Assembly: GCA_902537235.1 (NCBI GenBank)
Contig: CACBAO010000001.1
Span: 124,001-188,000, forward strand
Length of the DNA: 64,000 nt
Reading direction: 5' to 3'
Source of the DNA: an uncultured Alphaproteobacteria bacterium
GTDB lineage: Bacteria; Pseudomonadota; Alphaproteobacteria; Rhodobacterales; Rhodobacteraceae
Under the pieces are notes generated by a model. That model was not told the DNA's origin. It saw only the letters and a program-made list of their open reading frames with translations, and made no database searches. This document shows positions 18,395 through 26,574 of the stretch, piece by piece (within the stretch, counting starts at the first letter, position 1; every line of letters starts with the position of its first letter). The position numbers and the translations under genes are program-made.

Positions 18395-18768
18395 TACTTC
18401 TCTCTTTCTTTTTTTGCAATATAATCCTTAAGTTCATGAGGCTCCAAAGGATCTAAAAATGGATTTCTGTAAAGCTTGTCATGACTCTCAACACCAATTT
18501 CAAGAATAAGATTCGACTTAGGTCTAGCTACGCAAAGTATAATGTATCCATCATTTATCTGTCTATTATTAAGTGCCACCTGCCTTCTTTGATCGACTTC
18601 TCCATCAATAAGTTTTGCAGCACACGTAATGCATCCCCCATACTTGCAACCATACGGTAGATCAACACCTTGCTGCCTCAAGCTATCAAGCAATGGACGC
18701 TGATGTTCAACTTTATAGGATTTACCACGTCTATTTGATATTTCGACCTGAAATGTTTTCACAGCCAT
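18394..18768 (-). CDS. 2Fe-2S ferredoxin, plant type
   Basis: 124-residue one-domain electron carrier. The ligand set is Cys41, Cys46, Cys49 and Cys79 (CX4CX2CX29C) in GCKYGGCITC and ILCVA, the plant/cyanobacterial or oxygenase-type spacing. A ~35-residue tail after the cluster domain is extra. The start overlaps the selenium-binding-protein gene by 10 bases and the end overlaps the CoA-binding gene by 1, so the three are tightly coupled. The electron donor and acceptor are not known; the neighbouring copper or flavin oxidase is a candidate partner. Confidence 0.9.
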   Translation of the reverse strand: MAVKTFQVEISNRRGKSYKVEHQRPLLDSLRQQGVDLPYGCKYGGCITCAAKLIDGEVDQRRQVALNNRQINDGYIILCVARPKSNLILEIGVESHDKLYRNPFLDPLEPHELKDYIAKKEREK

Positions 18769-20114
18769 ATATCACTAGTGCAATCGCCACCGGGATATCT
18801 ACTTTCATGACAGCGGCTTGGACCATTTGGTTCTTCCCCAAAATTTACCATAAAATCAGGATTAATTTTCATCCCTCCGTTTACTGGGTCACAGTCAATC
18901 ATTATCAGTACGCCACCTTTTTCCCTAATATCTGGATAAAATTGATTATCCCAAGTAGAGAATAGAGAAGTTGTTACGTACAGTCTTTTTCCATCTAGGC
19001 TGAGTTGAAACATCTGTGGGCCTCCAGCAATCTTAAGACCATTGACTTCAGGAGCTCTATCCAGTAGACCACCCATCCAAACTTGACCAGTAAGTTTTGG
19101 CTTGTGAGGGTCTGATATATCATATTGCCTCATGTCACCGTGCAGCCAATTATTGAGATATAAATATTTATCATCCATTGAAACTAGAATTGCTGACATC
19201 ACACCTGGAATAGGAATTGGCCAGTCCGGGTGTGGTTGGTTCTCTACATCAATAATTTTTTCCCATTGCCATTTTTCGTTTTTGTCTTTCCACCAATGTA
19301 TCACGTTTGCGCTTAGTGCTGCACCACAAAAACCATGACTGCTATCTGGATTATGGTGAAACTTTACTTCTAAAGGAACAAGACCGTCTTCACCCAAATA
19401 CATAGTTTCAATTGGCTTACGCTCCTTGAAATCCCAGAAATGAAGTTGTCTTCCATACTTGAGGTGCCCAACTTCTTCTAAATCAAAGCCCGGCATAAAT
19501 GTGTTGGGAGCAGCCCACTCCGATGAAACCATTATATTGTGTCTTGGTTGATACCAAAAATCATACCCAAATGGTATATCTCCCATTGAGTTTTCCCATC
19601 TTCCAATAATTTCGAAATTCTTATCCAGATGCAAATATCCTCCAGGTGCTTCCCCCTTTGCATCACCCAGCATAGATATAATTATCTCTGAGCCCAGGCA
19701 ATGAACGGTATGTGGGCCACTTAAGTTGGTTTTTGACTTAATATCTGTTCCGTTAATAATTTTGTGGAGAGTGGGCATTCTAGGATTGGTCGCGGTATCC
19801 ACTATGTGAATGTTATTAGATCTCACTCCCGGAAGTAAAAGATATTTGCGGGTCATGCTAGAGTCATCATGGCAGGATGAACACGCATTCCATCCCATAT
19901 GATGAAGCTCGTCACCAATGCCTGGCATTTCCAACCTATGTATAACTTTCGAATAAGTAGGGCTATCTGGGTCAACGTCGACTGTAGCCAAATAGTCTGG
20001 CTTTTGTATTCCCGTTCCTGTATATATTGCAATTGTATATAAAAGTTTCTCCCTCGGTGCTTTTACAGCTTCTGCAGGGGAAGAATATCCAGGGCCACAA
20101 CAATTTTCATTCAT
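18759..20114 (-). CDS. mtoX: selenium-binding protein 56 family, probable methanethiol oxidase
   Basis: 451-residue beta-propeller protein of the SBP56/SELENBP1 family. Bacterial and human members oxidise methanethiol to formaldehyde, hydrogen sulfide and hydrogen peroxide, using copper in the bacterial enzyme. Characteristic blocks are CCGPGYSSPAEAVKAPRE, DYLATVDVDPDSPTYSKVIH, DELHHMGWNACSSCHDD (Cys78 matches the selenium-binding Cys of the mammalian protein, Cys81 follows), GPHTVHCL and YVTTSLFSTWDNQFYPD. There is no signal peptide, unlike the periplasmic Hyphomicrobium MtoX. Preceded by a rhodanese 3 bases upstream and overlapping a ferredoxin downstream. Activity is inferred from family and context. 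Confidence 0.85.
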   Translation of the reverse strand: MNENCCGPGYSSPAEAVKAPREKLLYTIAIYTGTGIQKPDYLATVDVDPDSPTYSKVIHRLEMPGIGDELHHMGWNACSSCHDDSSMTRKYLLLPGVRSNNIHIVDTATNPRMPTLHKIINGTDIKSKTNLSGPHTVHCLGSEIIISMLGDAKGEAPGGYLHLDKNFEIIGRWENSMGDIPFGYDFWYQPRHNIMVSSEWAAPNTFMPGFDLEEVGHLKYGRQLHFWDFKERKPIETMYLGEDGLVPLEVKFHHNPDSSHGFCGAALSANVIHWWKDKNEKWQWEKIIDVENQPHPDWPIPIPGVMSAILVSMDDKYLYLNNWLHGDMRQYDISDPHKPKLTGQVWMGGLLDRAPEVNGLKIAGGPQMFQLSLDGKRLYVTTSLFSTWDNQFYPDIREKGGVLIMIDCDPVNGGMKINPDFMVNFGEEPNGPSRCHESRYPGGDCTSDIWL

Positions 20115-20117
20115 ACT

Positions 20118-20516
20118 TTATTCTTTCGTTTCAATAGGATTTCCAGATTTTTTCCATGCGGCAAATCCTCCCTCTAGATGAGATACGGGGCTCAGACCCA
20201 TGTCTTGTGCTACTTTGGCTGCAAGAGCAGATCGGCCAGCTGCAGCACAATAAAAAACATATTTCTTGTCTTGGTTAAAAATTCCTTTGTGGTAGGGACT
20301 ATCAGGGTCTATCCAGAATTCGAGCATTCCTCTCGGGCAAGAGAACGAATTTGGAATTTTTCCTTCTCTTTGTATTTCCCTAGGGTCTCTTATATCTACA
20401 AAAACGTACTTACTATCTTCGAAATATTTTGAGGCATCAACTACAGGTGTTATTTCAACCTCTTTATTTGCTTCTGCTACCATATCTTTCACATGTTTTA
20501 CAATTTTTTGTGCCAT
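20118..20516 (-). CDS. rhodanese-like sulfurtransferase
   Basis: 132-residue single-domain rhodanese. FVDIRDPREIQREGKIPNS and the active loop YCAAAGRSALAA with catalytic Cys90, then HLEGGFAAWKKSGNPI, cover the whole fold. Cytosolic. Only 3 bases separate it from the methanethiol-oxidase gene, so a role in handling the sulfide released by that enzyme is a reasonable inference. It is distinct in sequence from the rhodanese beside dnaA. Confidence 0.9.
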   Translation of the reverse strand: MAQKIVKHVKDMVAEANKEVEITPVVDASKYFEDSKYVFVDIRDPREIQREGKIPNSFSCPRGMLEFWIDPDSPYHKGIFNQDKKYVFYCAAAGRSALAAKVAQDMGLSPVSHLEGGFAAWKKSGNPIETKE

Positions 20517-20536
20517 TTTGTCTATTCCTTCCTATT

Positions 20537-20944
20537 TTAAGCGAAGTTTTTCTGAAACTGATCTAAACTTTCATCTATTTTAATTGAGGGTATTTTTTTT
20601 GATACCCAAACGTCTCCTTGTGGTTTTATCACCAGTAATTCATTTACAGTTCCTGCATGTATCCTCACTAATCCAGGTCTACCTTCATTTAAGGAGAACA
20701 TCTGACAACCGCATTGATCGCAAAACTTTTTAGTTATTTTGTTGCCACTTTCTGATTGATGTATGTAGCTTTTTAAAGTCCCTTGAATATATAAATCGTC
20801 TTCTTTCACAAATATATTGGTAAGATAAGGGGCACCACTACATTTTCTGCAGTCCTCGCAATGACAGTTAAAAGTCCTTAACGGGGCAGTGTTACTGTTA
20901 TAAGTTATAGCTCGACATAAGCAACTTCCGGTGAACCCTTTCAT
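20537..20944 (-). CDS. GFA/CENP-V domain zinc protein
   Basis: About 135 residues from the ATG at 20944, which has AAAGG just upstream; an ATG 24 bases earlier is in frame. It shows the full cysteine pattern of the glutathione-dependent formaldehyde-activating (Gfa) family: GSCLC (Cys8, Cys10), CHCEDCRKCSG (Cys27, 29, 32) and FCDQCGC (Cys75, 78, 80) for structural and catalytic zinc. Family members were proposed to speed S-hydroxymethyl-glutathione formation, though this is disputed. It lies 20 bases upstream of the rhodanese and methanethiol oxidase genes, so formaldehyde handling is a plausible role. Confidence 0.85.
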   Translation of the reverse strand: MKGFTGSCLCRAITYNSNTAPLRTFNCHCEDCRKCSGAPYLTNIFVKEDDLYIQGTLKSYIHQSESGNKITKKFCDQCGCQMFSLNEGRPGLVRIHAGTVNELLVIKPQGDVWVSKKIPSIKIDESLDQFQKNFA

Positions 20945-20991
20945 CTCTACCTTTTCTCTATATATCATAACTCAACTCATTGGTTTTAAGT

Positions 20992-21699
20992 TCAAGAGTT
21001 TATCCACCCACCATCAACATCAACCGTGGTTCCGTTCACAAAATCATTTTCAATGACAAAGATAATTCCTTTTGCAACCTCATCCGGTTTTCCAGCTCGC
21101 TTTATTGAGTGAGATGCTGTAGCTGAATTTAGAAATATTCGTCTATCCTCACCTTCTTGTGAAAACATGGGCGTATCTATTAAGCCTGGCGCTACAGCAT
21201 TTATTCTCTTTGGAGCAATTTCGTTTGCAACACCTCTGACTAGGTTCTCAACCGCGCCACCAACAGCAGAAAGAGCTATTTGTCCAGGCTTCATTCGCCT
21301 AGCAGGTGCACCACTGACCAAAACTATTGTTCCATCCGAGCTTAAATAATGTGTACCAAAGCGTACAACATTGGCATAACCCCATAATTTATCAAAAGAG
21401 TTTTTAAATCCAGTCATATCCATTTCTAGAAATGGGCCAGCAGCTCGGCTTCCTCCAGTCGCAGCACTTACCAATATTTGGAAGGGAGCATGTTTTTCAA
21501 AAATATTTTTTACTTCCTCTTCAATTCTTACATCACAGCTTTCAAAGGATAGTTTGTTGTGTTTAACACTGGTCGCCTTGCTTGGGTCTCTGCTGATGGC
21601 AATAACGTCTGCACCTTTTTCAATTAATTGTTCACATGCAGAGAGCCCAATGCCAGAGGTTCCACCAAATACGAGGGCTTTTTTATTCGCTATGTTCAT
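20992..21699 (-). CDS. atypical SDR lacking the catalytic Tyr and Lys
   Basis: 235-residue Rossmann protein. The nucleotide motif GGTSGIG (12-18) and the C-terminal NAVAPGLIDTPMF and NGTTVDVDGGW are normal, and Ser129 is present, but the YxxxK position reads LSAVG (Leu143, Gly147). The shape VSGAPARRMKPGQIAL matches a known subgroup of SDR-like proteins without the catalytic Tyr/Lys pair. It may use another mechanism, act as a binding protein or have lost activity. First gene of the minus-strand run that includes GFA, rhodanese and methanethiol oxidase genes (47-base gap to GFA). Confidence 0.85.
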   Translation of the reverse strand: MNIANKKALVFGGTSGIGLSACEQLIEKGADVIAISRDPSKATSVKHNKLSFESCDVRIEEEVKNIFEKHAPFQILVSAATGGSRAAGPFLEMDMTGFKNSFDKLWGYANVVRFGTHYLSSDGTIVLVSGAPARRMKPGQIALSAVGGAVENLVRGVANEIAPKRINAVAPGLIDTPMFSQEGEDRRIFLNSATASHSIKRAGKPDEVAKGIIFVIENDFVNGTTVDVDGGWINS

Positions 21700-21786
21700 T
21701 TTTTATCTATCCATAAAAGAATTTGTAATTTACTCCATTTAATATTAAAGCAAATGGTGGTTAATTGAAGTTTTTTTGGGCTATGC

Positions 21787-22740
21787 ATGAATAATAATTA
21801 TATGGGAATATTAGCAATCATCTTGGGTACAATTTGTTTCTCAATAAATGACATATCGGTTAAGCTTTTCAGTTCTGATATGCCATTACATCAGCTCATG
21901 TTTTTTCGAGCTATTTTTGCCATTTCAATTTTACTTTTTATTATTCTACCTTTTTACGGTGGCTTTAAATACCTTAATACGAATAATCCTACTTTTCATG
22001 TGTTTAGGGGACTAGCTGTTGTTGGGGCGAATACTTTCTTCTTCATATCCATAGCTGAGCTTTCGTTGGCAGAGGCAACAGCAATATTTTTTATAGCACC
22101 AGTTTTGATTACAGTTTTTGCTGTATTTTTTTTGAAAGAAAAAGTGGGTATACGTAGAAGCTTGGCCTGCTTTATCGGATTTTTGGGCATGTTATTCATA
22201 ATAAAGCCAGGTACAATTTCGTTTGAATTAATTTCATTATTTCCTCTAATCGCTGCTCTTTTTTATACAGTTCTACATATAATTACTAGAAAGTATGGGG
22301 CGCAAGAAAATCCGATCACAATGGGCTTTTATATCCAAATATGTTTTTTAGTCACAAGCCTTACATTTGCTGGAGGCTTTTACATAGCTGATTTTAATGT
22401 TGGACAGAGCAATGCTTTGATATTTTTGACGGGTTCATGGGTTTCAGTAAATACTTTTGATTTGTTACACATTTTTGTAGGTATAGCCTTCCCAATCTCG
22501 ATAGGAGGTATTCTTGTTTCTTATGCATATAAGAATCATGAGGCGTCTTTTTTAGCGCCATTTGAATATGGGGCTTTAGTTATTGCAGTAATTTCTACCT
22601 ATTTAATTTGGAACGAAATCCCAGATAGACTTTCTCTTATTGGTATAATTTTGATAATGTGTTCTGGTATTTTTGTGTCGTTTAGAGAAAAGCAAGTAAG
22701 CTCAATACGTTCATCGCGAAAATTAACATATAGACGATAA
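21787..22740 (+). CDS. DMT-superfamily (EamA) transporter
   Basis: 317-residue inner-membrane protein with about ten hydrophobic segments arranged as two EamA repeats (residues ~5-140 and ~150-295). LGTICFSINDISVK and EATAIFFIAPVLITVFAVFFLKE are typical of RhaT/RarD-type metabolite exporters. Substrate unknown. 15 bases before an esterase gene on the same strand, which may be co-transcribed. Divergent from the SDR gene. A second, distantly related copy is at 37473. Confidence 0.85.
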   Translation: MNNNYMGILAIILGTICFSINDISVKLFSSDMPLHQLMFFRAIFAISILLFIILPFYGGFKYLNTNNPTFHVFRGLAVVGANTFFFISIAELSLAEATAIFFIAPVLITVFAVFFLKEKVGIRRSLACFIGFLGMLFIIKPGTISFELISLFPLIAALFYTVLHIITRKYGAQENPITMGFYIQICFLVTSLTFAGGFYIADFNVGQSNALIFLTGSWVSVNTFDLLHIFVGIAFPISIGGILVSYAYKNHEASFLAPFEYGALVIAVISTYLIWNEIPDRLSLIGIILIMCSGIFVSFREKQVSSIRSSRKLTYRR

Positions 22741-22755
22741 ATATCTCAATAACTT

Positions 22756-23691
22756 ATGATAAGTAGAAAGGCTAGAAACAGAAAAAAAGTCATATCTTTT
22801 GTTATGAGACTTTTGGCTTTAATTAAACCTGTAAGCCTTAGCCATTTTCAGATTAAAATAATGCGATTGCTTGTTTTATTTGCATCCTTTAGAAGACCAA
22901 ACGTAAACAATGTCGTCGTTAAAAAAATATCTCTGGATGAGCTTGAGCTATATCGGATTATACCAAATAAGATTTCTGATAAAGTAAAGATCTTATTCTT
23001 TCATGGGGGTGGTTTTTTTGTTGGTAACTTCAAAATTTATCAAAGTTACGCATCTTTTTTAGCGGAGATCCTCGGCAGAGAAATAATATTTGTTGAATAT
23101 AAACTCAGTCCTGAGTCAAAGTATCCAAGCCAATTAGAAGATGCGAAAAAAGCATACTCTTTTCTTTTAGGAAAAACAGAAAAATCTAATATTATCCTTG
23201 CCGGTGATTCAGCTGGCGGCAATTTAGCACTAGCATTATTGTTAGCACTGAAAAAAAACAAATCAAAAAAACCAAAAGGAATATTTTGTATTTCTCCTTG
23301 GGTTTATCCAACTGCTATAATGGCAGAATATCCTGATAGTTGCTGTCAAAGTGATGTACTAATAGGACCGTTTATAAAACGTGCAAAAGAAAAAGGTTCT
23401 GGTCCTTTATCCCATTTCTATTGCAATCCATCAGATCATAAAAATCCTCTCATTTCACCTATATTTGGCGACTTTAAAAACTCACCACCAATTATGATCC
23501 AATATGCAGAAAATGAAATTCTTTCAGTCCAGATTAGACAGTTTTTAAAACGACTAAAAAAGCAAAGAGTCAAAGTGGTAACAAAAACCTGGAAAGACCT
23601 ATGGCATGATTTTCAGCTCGAAACAGATTTAATTGAGACTCGTAAGTCTTTCATGCTTTTTAAGGACTTTTTGGACGAACTATGCACTTAA
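22756..23691 (+). CDS. alpha/beta hydrolase, hormone-sensitive-lipase type
   Basis: 311-residue esterase. The oxyanion motif FFHGGGFFVGN, nucleophile GDSAGGNLAL and a C-terminal catalytic His in LWHDFQLE define the HSL family; the acid is probably in the ENEI segment. A hydrophobic N-terminal stretch (RLLALIKPVSLS) may associate with membrane. It likely hydrolyses short acyl esters; the natural substrate is unknown. Its stop overlaps the end of the convergent PhyH gene by 4 bases. Confidence 0.85.
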   Translation: MISRKARNRKKVISFVMRLLALIKPVSLSHFQIKIMRLLVLFASFRRPNVNNVVVKKISLDELELYRIIPNKISDKVKILFFHGGGFFVGNFKIYQSYASFLAEILGREIIFVEYKLSPESKYPSQLEDAKKAYSFLLGKTEKSNIILAGDSAGGNLALALLLALKKNKSKKPKGIFCISPWVYPTAIMAEYPDSCCQSDVLIGPFIKRAKEKGSGPLSHFYCNPSDHKNPLISPIFGDFKNSPPIMIQYAENEILSVQIRQFLKRLKKQRVKVVTKTWKDLWHDFQLETDLIETRKSFMLFKDFLDELCT

Positions 23692-24575
23692 GCTTTATCT
23701 TCGCCTGCTTGGGCCGCATAAATAGAAGTGTACCCTCCTGACCAGTCTGGGGGCATCTGGCAAGGTCTTGGATCATGGTGTGCCCATTTTACCTGCTCTC
23801 CCCTTACAATTTTATAAGTGTTCACGGTTGGTTGTGGGTGAGGTGTATAGGCTTTAGCGTCAGCAGACGTATAACAATTAAGTAAAAGTGGTCTGGGATT
23901 TTTAGATTTTGAAGATGGTGAGAAATGAAGTGCTCTTGCGTTATGTATTGTAATAGATCCAGCATTTCCCGTAAGATAGTCAACCATCGACATGTCGACA
24001 GTATCTGCGTCTTCATCGCTTAACATTCCTGTCCAATTACCATTTTTGTCGTACTGATCATATAGATCGTTTTTATGTGAACCTTTTAACACGGCTAAGG
24101 GCCCATTATTCATGTCAGTGTCCTCTAAATAACACCCAATTGTCAAAACGTTGTAATTTGTATGAGGAAAGAATTGAATATCTTGATGCCACTTGACGGT
24201 ATCACTTTCGTCATACCACTTAAAGTTTAATTTTGAGTGATGAAATGTCACATTGGGACCAACAAGGTCACTAGCAACATCAGCCATAAGACCCTTTGAG
24301 AAATTCCAATACTCTCTATGATTCTCATCTGGACTCTTTAATCTTCTAAGTACCGGATTCTCATAAGAATGTCCTGGACCGATATCAAAAACATTATTTG
24401 ACTCTGTTACCTCGCGACTTTTTTCAACGAACTCACTTGTAACTTTTTTAATCAGGTTCAGTGTCTCTAACGGAACCAAGTCTTCTATTCCTACGAATCC
24501 ATGCTCAAAATAATGCTCCCTTTGCCCCTGAGTTAAGATTTTTGGCGGATAAGATAAAATTTCTTCTGGTGTCAT
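23688..24575 (-). CDS. phytanoyl-CoA dioxygenase family (PhyH) Fe/2-oxoglutarate oxygenase
   Basis: 295 residues. The iron facial triad is visible as His-x-Asp in VKWHQDIQFFPH and His in the TIHNARALHFSP strand; PRPLLLNC holds the 2-oxoglutarate-binding Arg, and GPLAVLKGSHK is the usual family block. It hydroxylates some small molecule or acyl-CoA; the substrate cannot be read from sequence. Single gene, divergent from the CaiB-type CoA transferase at 24667, whose CoA-linked chemistry could be related. Confidence 0.88.
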   Translation of the reverse strand: MTPEEILSYPPKILTQGQREHYFEHGFVGIEDLVPLETLNLIKKVTSEFVEKSREVTESNNVFDIGPGHSYENPVLRRLKSPDENHREYWNFSKGLMADVASDLVGPNVTFHHSKLNFKWYDESDTVKWHQDIQFFPHTNYNVLTIGCYLEDTDMNNGPLAVLKGSHKNDLYDQYDKNGNWTGMLSDEDADTVDMSMVDYLTGNAGSITIHNARALHFSPSSKSKNPRPLLLNCYTSADAKAYTPHPQPTVNTYKIVRGEQVKWAHHDPRPCQMPPDWSGGYTSIYAAQAGEDKA

Positions 24576-24666
24576 ATTAAAACTCTTCTAAAACCTATTA
24601 AATTTAAGTTGCATATTTAAGGTTAACAGCTCATATTTTAGTGTAAATATTTTTCTGGAGGTTTTT

Positions 24667-25857
24667 ATGGCCGGCGCTTTAAAGGGGATAAGAATAATCG
24701 ATTTAACTTCGATGATTTCAGGTCCAAGTGCAACGATGATATTAGGAGACCAGGACGCAGAAATCATAAAAATAGAAAATATTTCAGTTGGAGATTATAC
24801 TAGAATTGTCAGCACACAGCGAGCTGGAATTTCAGCTGCTTACCTTAACAATAATAGAAATAAGAAATCTGTGTGCATAGATCTAAAAACGGACGAAGGA
24901 AAGAATATTCTTGAAAAGCTCATTAGAACAGCAGATGTGTTAGTTCAAAACTTTAGACCAGGAGTGATGGATAGGTTAGGTTTTGGATATAGTAGCGTAA
25001 AGGCGATAAGTCCTAATATTATATATGTTTCAATATCTGGCTTCGGCTTTACTGGTCCCTACAAGAAAAAACCAGTTTATGATCCCCTTATTCAAGCTTT
25101 ATCTGGCCTAACTACTATACAAGCTGGGTCAGATGAAGAGAGACCAAGGCTTATGCGAACAATTCTTCCTGATAAGCTTACTGGGTTCGCCACTGCTCAG
25201 GCGATAACAGCAGCACTGTTTCATAAGGCAAAAACAGGTGAGGGACAAGAAATAAAAATATCGATGTTGGATACAGTTATTTCTTTTTTGTGGGGGTCCG
25301 ATATGGGAGGCCATACTTTTGTTGGAGACGAACTTGATAAGGAAACTGCACAGAGTTTTATTGATCTAATCTACGAAACTAAAGAAGGCTTTATCTCTGT
25401 AGCAGTTCAGTCGGATAAAGAATGGTTTAATATTTGCGATGCTTTTAATAAGAAAGAATGGTTAAGTGATTCAAGGTTTTTGACTGCAGAATTAAGGCAT
25501 CAGAATATAAATGAGAGGCTAGAGTTGATACAGTCTGAGCTCAAGAAAAAGACTTCGGATGAATGGTTGAAACTGCTAACAGCTAAAGATGTTCCTTGCG
25601 CTCCTGTTTTGACAAGAAAAGAAATGATAAAGAATGAGCAAGTAGTTGCAAATGATATTATAAAAATTTTTAAACACCCTACCGCAGGAAAGATTCGGCA
25701 GTCTAAGTTAGCGGCGAGTTTCTCGGTAACCAATAAGAATGATAATGTGTCTGCTCCGACCCTTGGTCAGCACACTGAGTCAGTTCTTTTAGGATTAGGT
25801 TTTACGGAGGCAGAAATTAATGGATTACTTAGTGATAACGTAATTAAGGCCAGCTGA
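24667..25857 (+). CDS. CaiB/BaiF family (class III) CoA transferase
   Basis: 396 residues. Family marks: GIRIIDLTSMISGPSATMIL, DLKTDEGK, VLVQNFRPGVMDRLG, ISGFGFTGPYKKKP, and the catalytic Asp in KISMLDTVISF. These enzymes move CoA between carboxylic acids such as formate/oxalate, carnitine or DMSP-like compounds (as in DddD, which is a longer fusion). The exact acid is unknown. ATG follows CTGGAGG. Followed by a strong intrinsic terminator at 25950. Confidence 0.9.
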   Translation: MAGALKGIRIIDLTSMISGPSATMILGDQDAEIIKIENISVGDYTRIVSTQRAGISAAYLNNNRNKKSVCIDLKTDEGKNILEKLIRTADVLVQNFRPGVMDRLGFGYSSVKAISPNIIYVSISGFGFTGPYKKKPVYDPLIQALSGLTTIQAGSDEERPRLMRTILPDKLTGFATAQAITAALFHKAKTGEGQEIKISMLDTVISFLWGSDMGGHTFVGDELDKETAQSFIDLIYETKEGFISVAVQSDKEWFNICDAFNKKEWLSDSRFLTAELRHQNINERLELIQSELKKKTSDEWLKLLTAKDVPCAPVLTRKEMIKNEQVVANDIIKIFKHPTAGKIRQSKLAASFSVTNKNDNVSAPTLGQHTESVLLGLGFTEAEINGLLSDNVIKAS

Positions 25858-25912
25858 CTTATATTTTTTATAGTTAATTTATTTTGGTATGCGAATTGCA
25901 CACTAGAGAATG

Positions 25913-25929
25913 CATGAAAAATTTTCATG
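25913..25929. repeat. 17-base palindrome upstream of the glycine-zipper gene
   Basis: CATGAAAA and TTTTCATG separated by a single A. It lies just before the terminator that closes the CoA transferase gene. It could be an operator or merely part of the 3' region; no binding protein can be named. Confidence 0.4.
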
Positions 25930-25949
25930 TTCATACCTCCCTGTTGACT

Positions 25950-25985
25950 AAAGCCGAACATTTTTTTGTTCGGCTTTTTTTTTAA
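25950..25985 (+). terminator. Rho-independent terminator after the CoA transferase gene
   Basis: Perfect 11-base stem (AAAGCCGAACA at 25950-25960 with TGTTCGGCTTT at 25967-25977), a 6-base T loop, and a long T tract to about 25985. This is the clearest intrinsic terminator in the window. Confidence 0.92.
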
Positions 25986-26032
25986 TATTTTTGATGTATA
26001 TTAAATGTATGTATTCATTGTCGGAGATCAAA

Positions 26033-26545
26033 ATGTTAAAAACAATTACCTCAGTCTTAGCTCTATTTTCTTTTTCAACATTATTTGCAGAGACTTATTA
26101 TGTCACAGGCACTGTACAGTCAATTGAGCCCGTTTACTCCAGTACAAACATTTACACACCAGAGACGCGTTGCAGAAATATAAAAGTACCTGTTTATGGT
26201 AAGGTGGTCAGTGGTAATGGTGCGTCAGGAGCCGATGTGTTAGGAGGAATGGTGGTTGGAGCCCTAATAGGTAAAGCATTAACAAATGATAATAACGCAG
26301 CCGGGGTTGGAGCAGTTATGGGGGGAGTTGTGGCAGCCGAGCAACAAAAAAAAACAGCTACCAAGGTTGTTGGTTATAACACAGAACAGAGATGTGAAAT
26401 TGTACAGGTTGTTAGCCAACAAAATGCTGTAGAAAGCTATAGAGTGATATATAGTTGGAATGGATTTACTGGTTCGAGTGTGACGGGGCGCTATTATGAG
26501 ATAGGCTCCAAAATTCAAATAAAAGTTGGTCTGTCTCTAGATTGA
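26033..26545 (+). CDS. exported glycine-zipper (2TM) protein
   Basis: 170 residues from the ATG at 26033, which has GGAGA upstream and opens a clear signal peptide (MLKTITSVLALFSFSTLFA, cut before ETYYV). An ATG 42 bases earlier would spoil the signal. The centre (about residues 62-95: GADVLGGMVVGALIGKALTN and AAGVGAVMGGVVAAEQQ) is a glycine-zipper pair as in surface-antigen/SlyB-like envelope proteins. Two Cys (RCRNIKV and QRCEIVQ) flank the zipper and may pair. Envelope location is expected; function unknown. Confidence 0.8.
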   Translation: MLKTITSVLALFSFSTLFAETYYVTGTVQSIEPVYSSTNIYTPETRCRNIKVPVYGKVVSGNGASGADVLGGMVVGALIGKALTNDNNAAGVGAVMGGVVAAEQQKKTATKVVGYNTEQRCEIVQVVSQQNAVESYRVIYSWNGFTGSSVTGRYYEIGSKIQIKVGLSLD

Positions 26546-26566
26546 AAATTATGTATGGATAATTTT
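26545..26566. terminator. A/T-rich hairpin between convergent genes
   Basis: Perfect 8-base arms AAAATTAT and ATAATTTT around a 6-base loop, directly after the glycine-zipper stop and before the end of the convergent flavoprotein gene; CTAGA/TCTAG flank it and could extend the stem with a bulge. No GC in the stem, so termination is uncertain. Confidence 0.35.
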
Positions 26567-26574
26567 AATTTCCT

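Noticed and set aside
18759-20114. Possible selenoprotein because of the selenium-binding annotation
   Set aside because: The reading frame has no in-frame TGA; the key residue is an ordinary Cys, as in the family.
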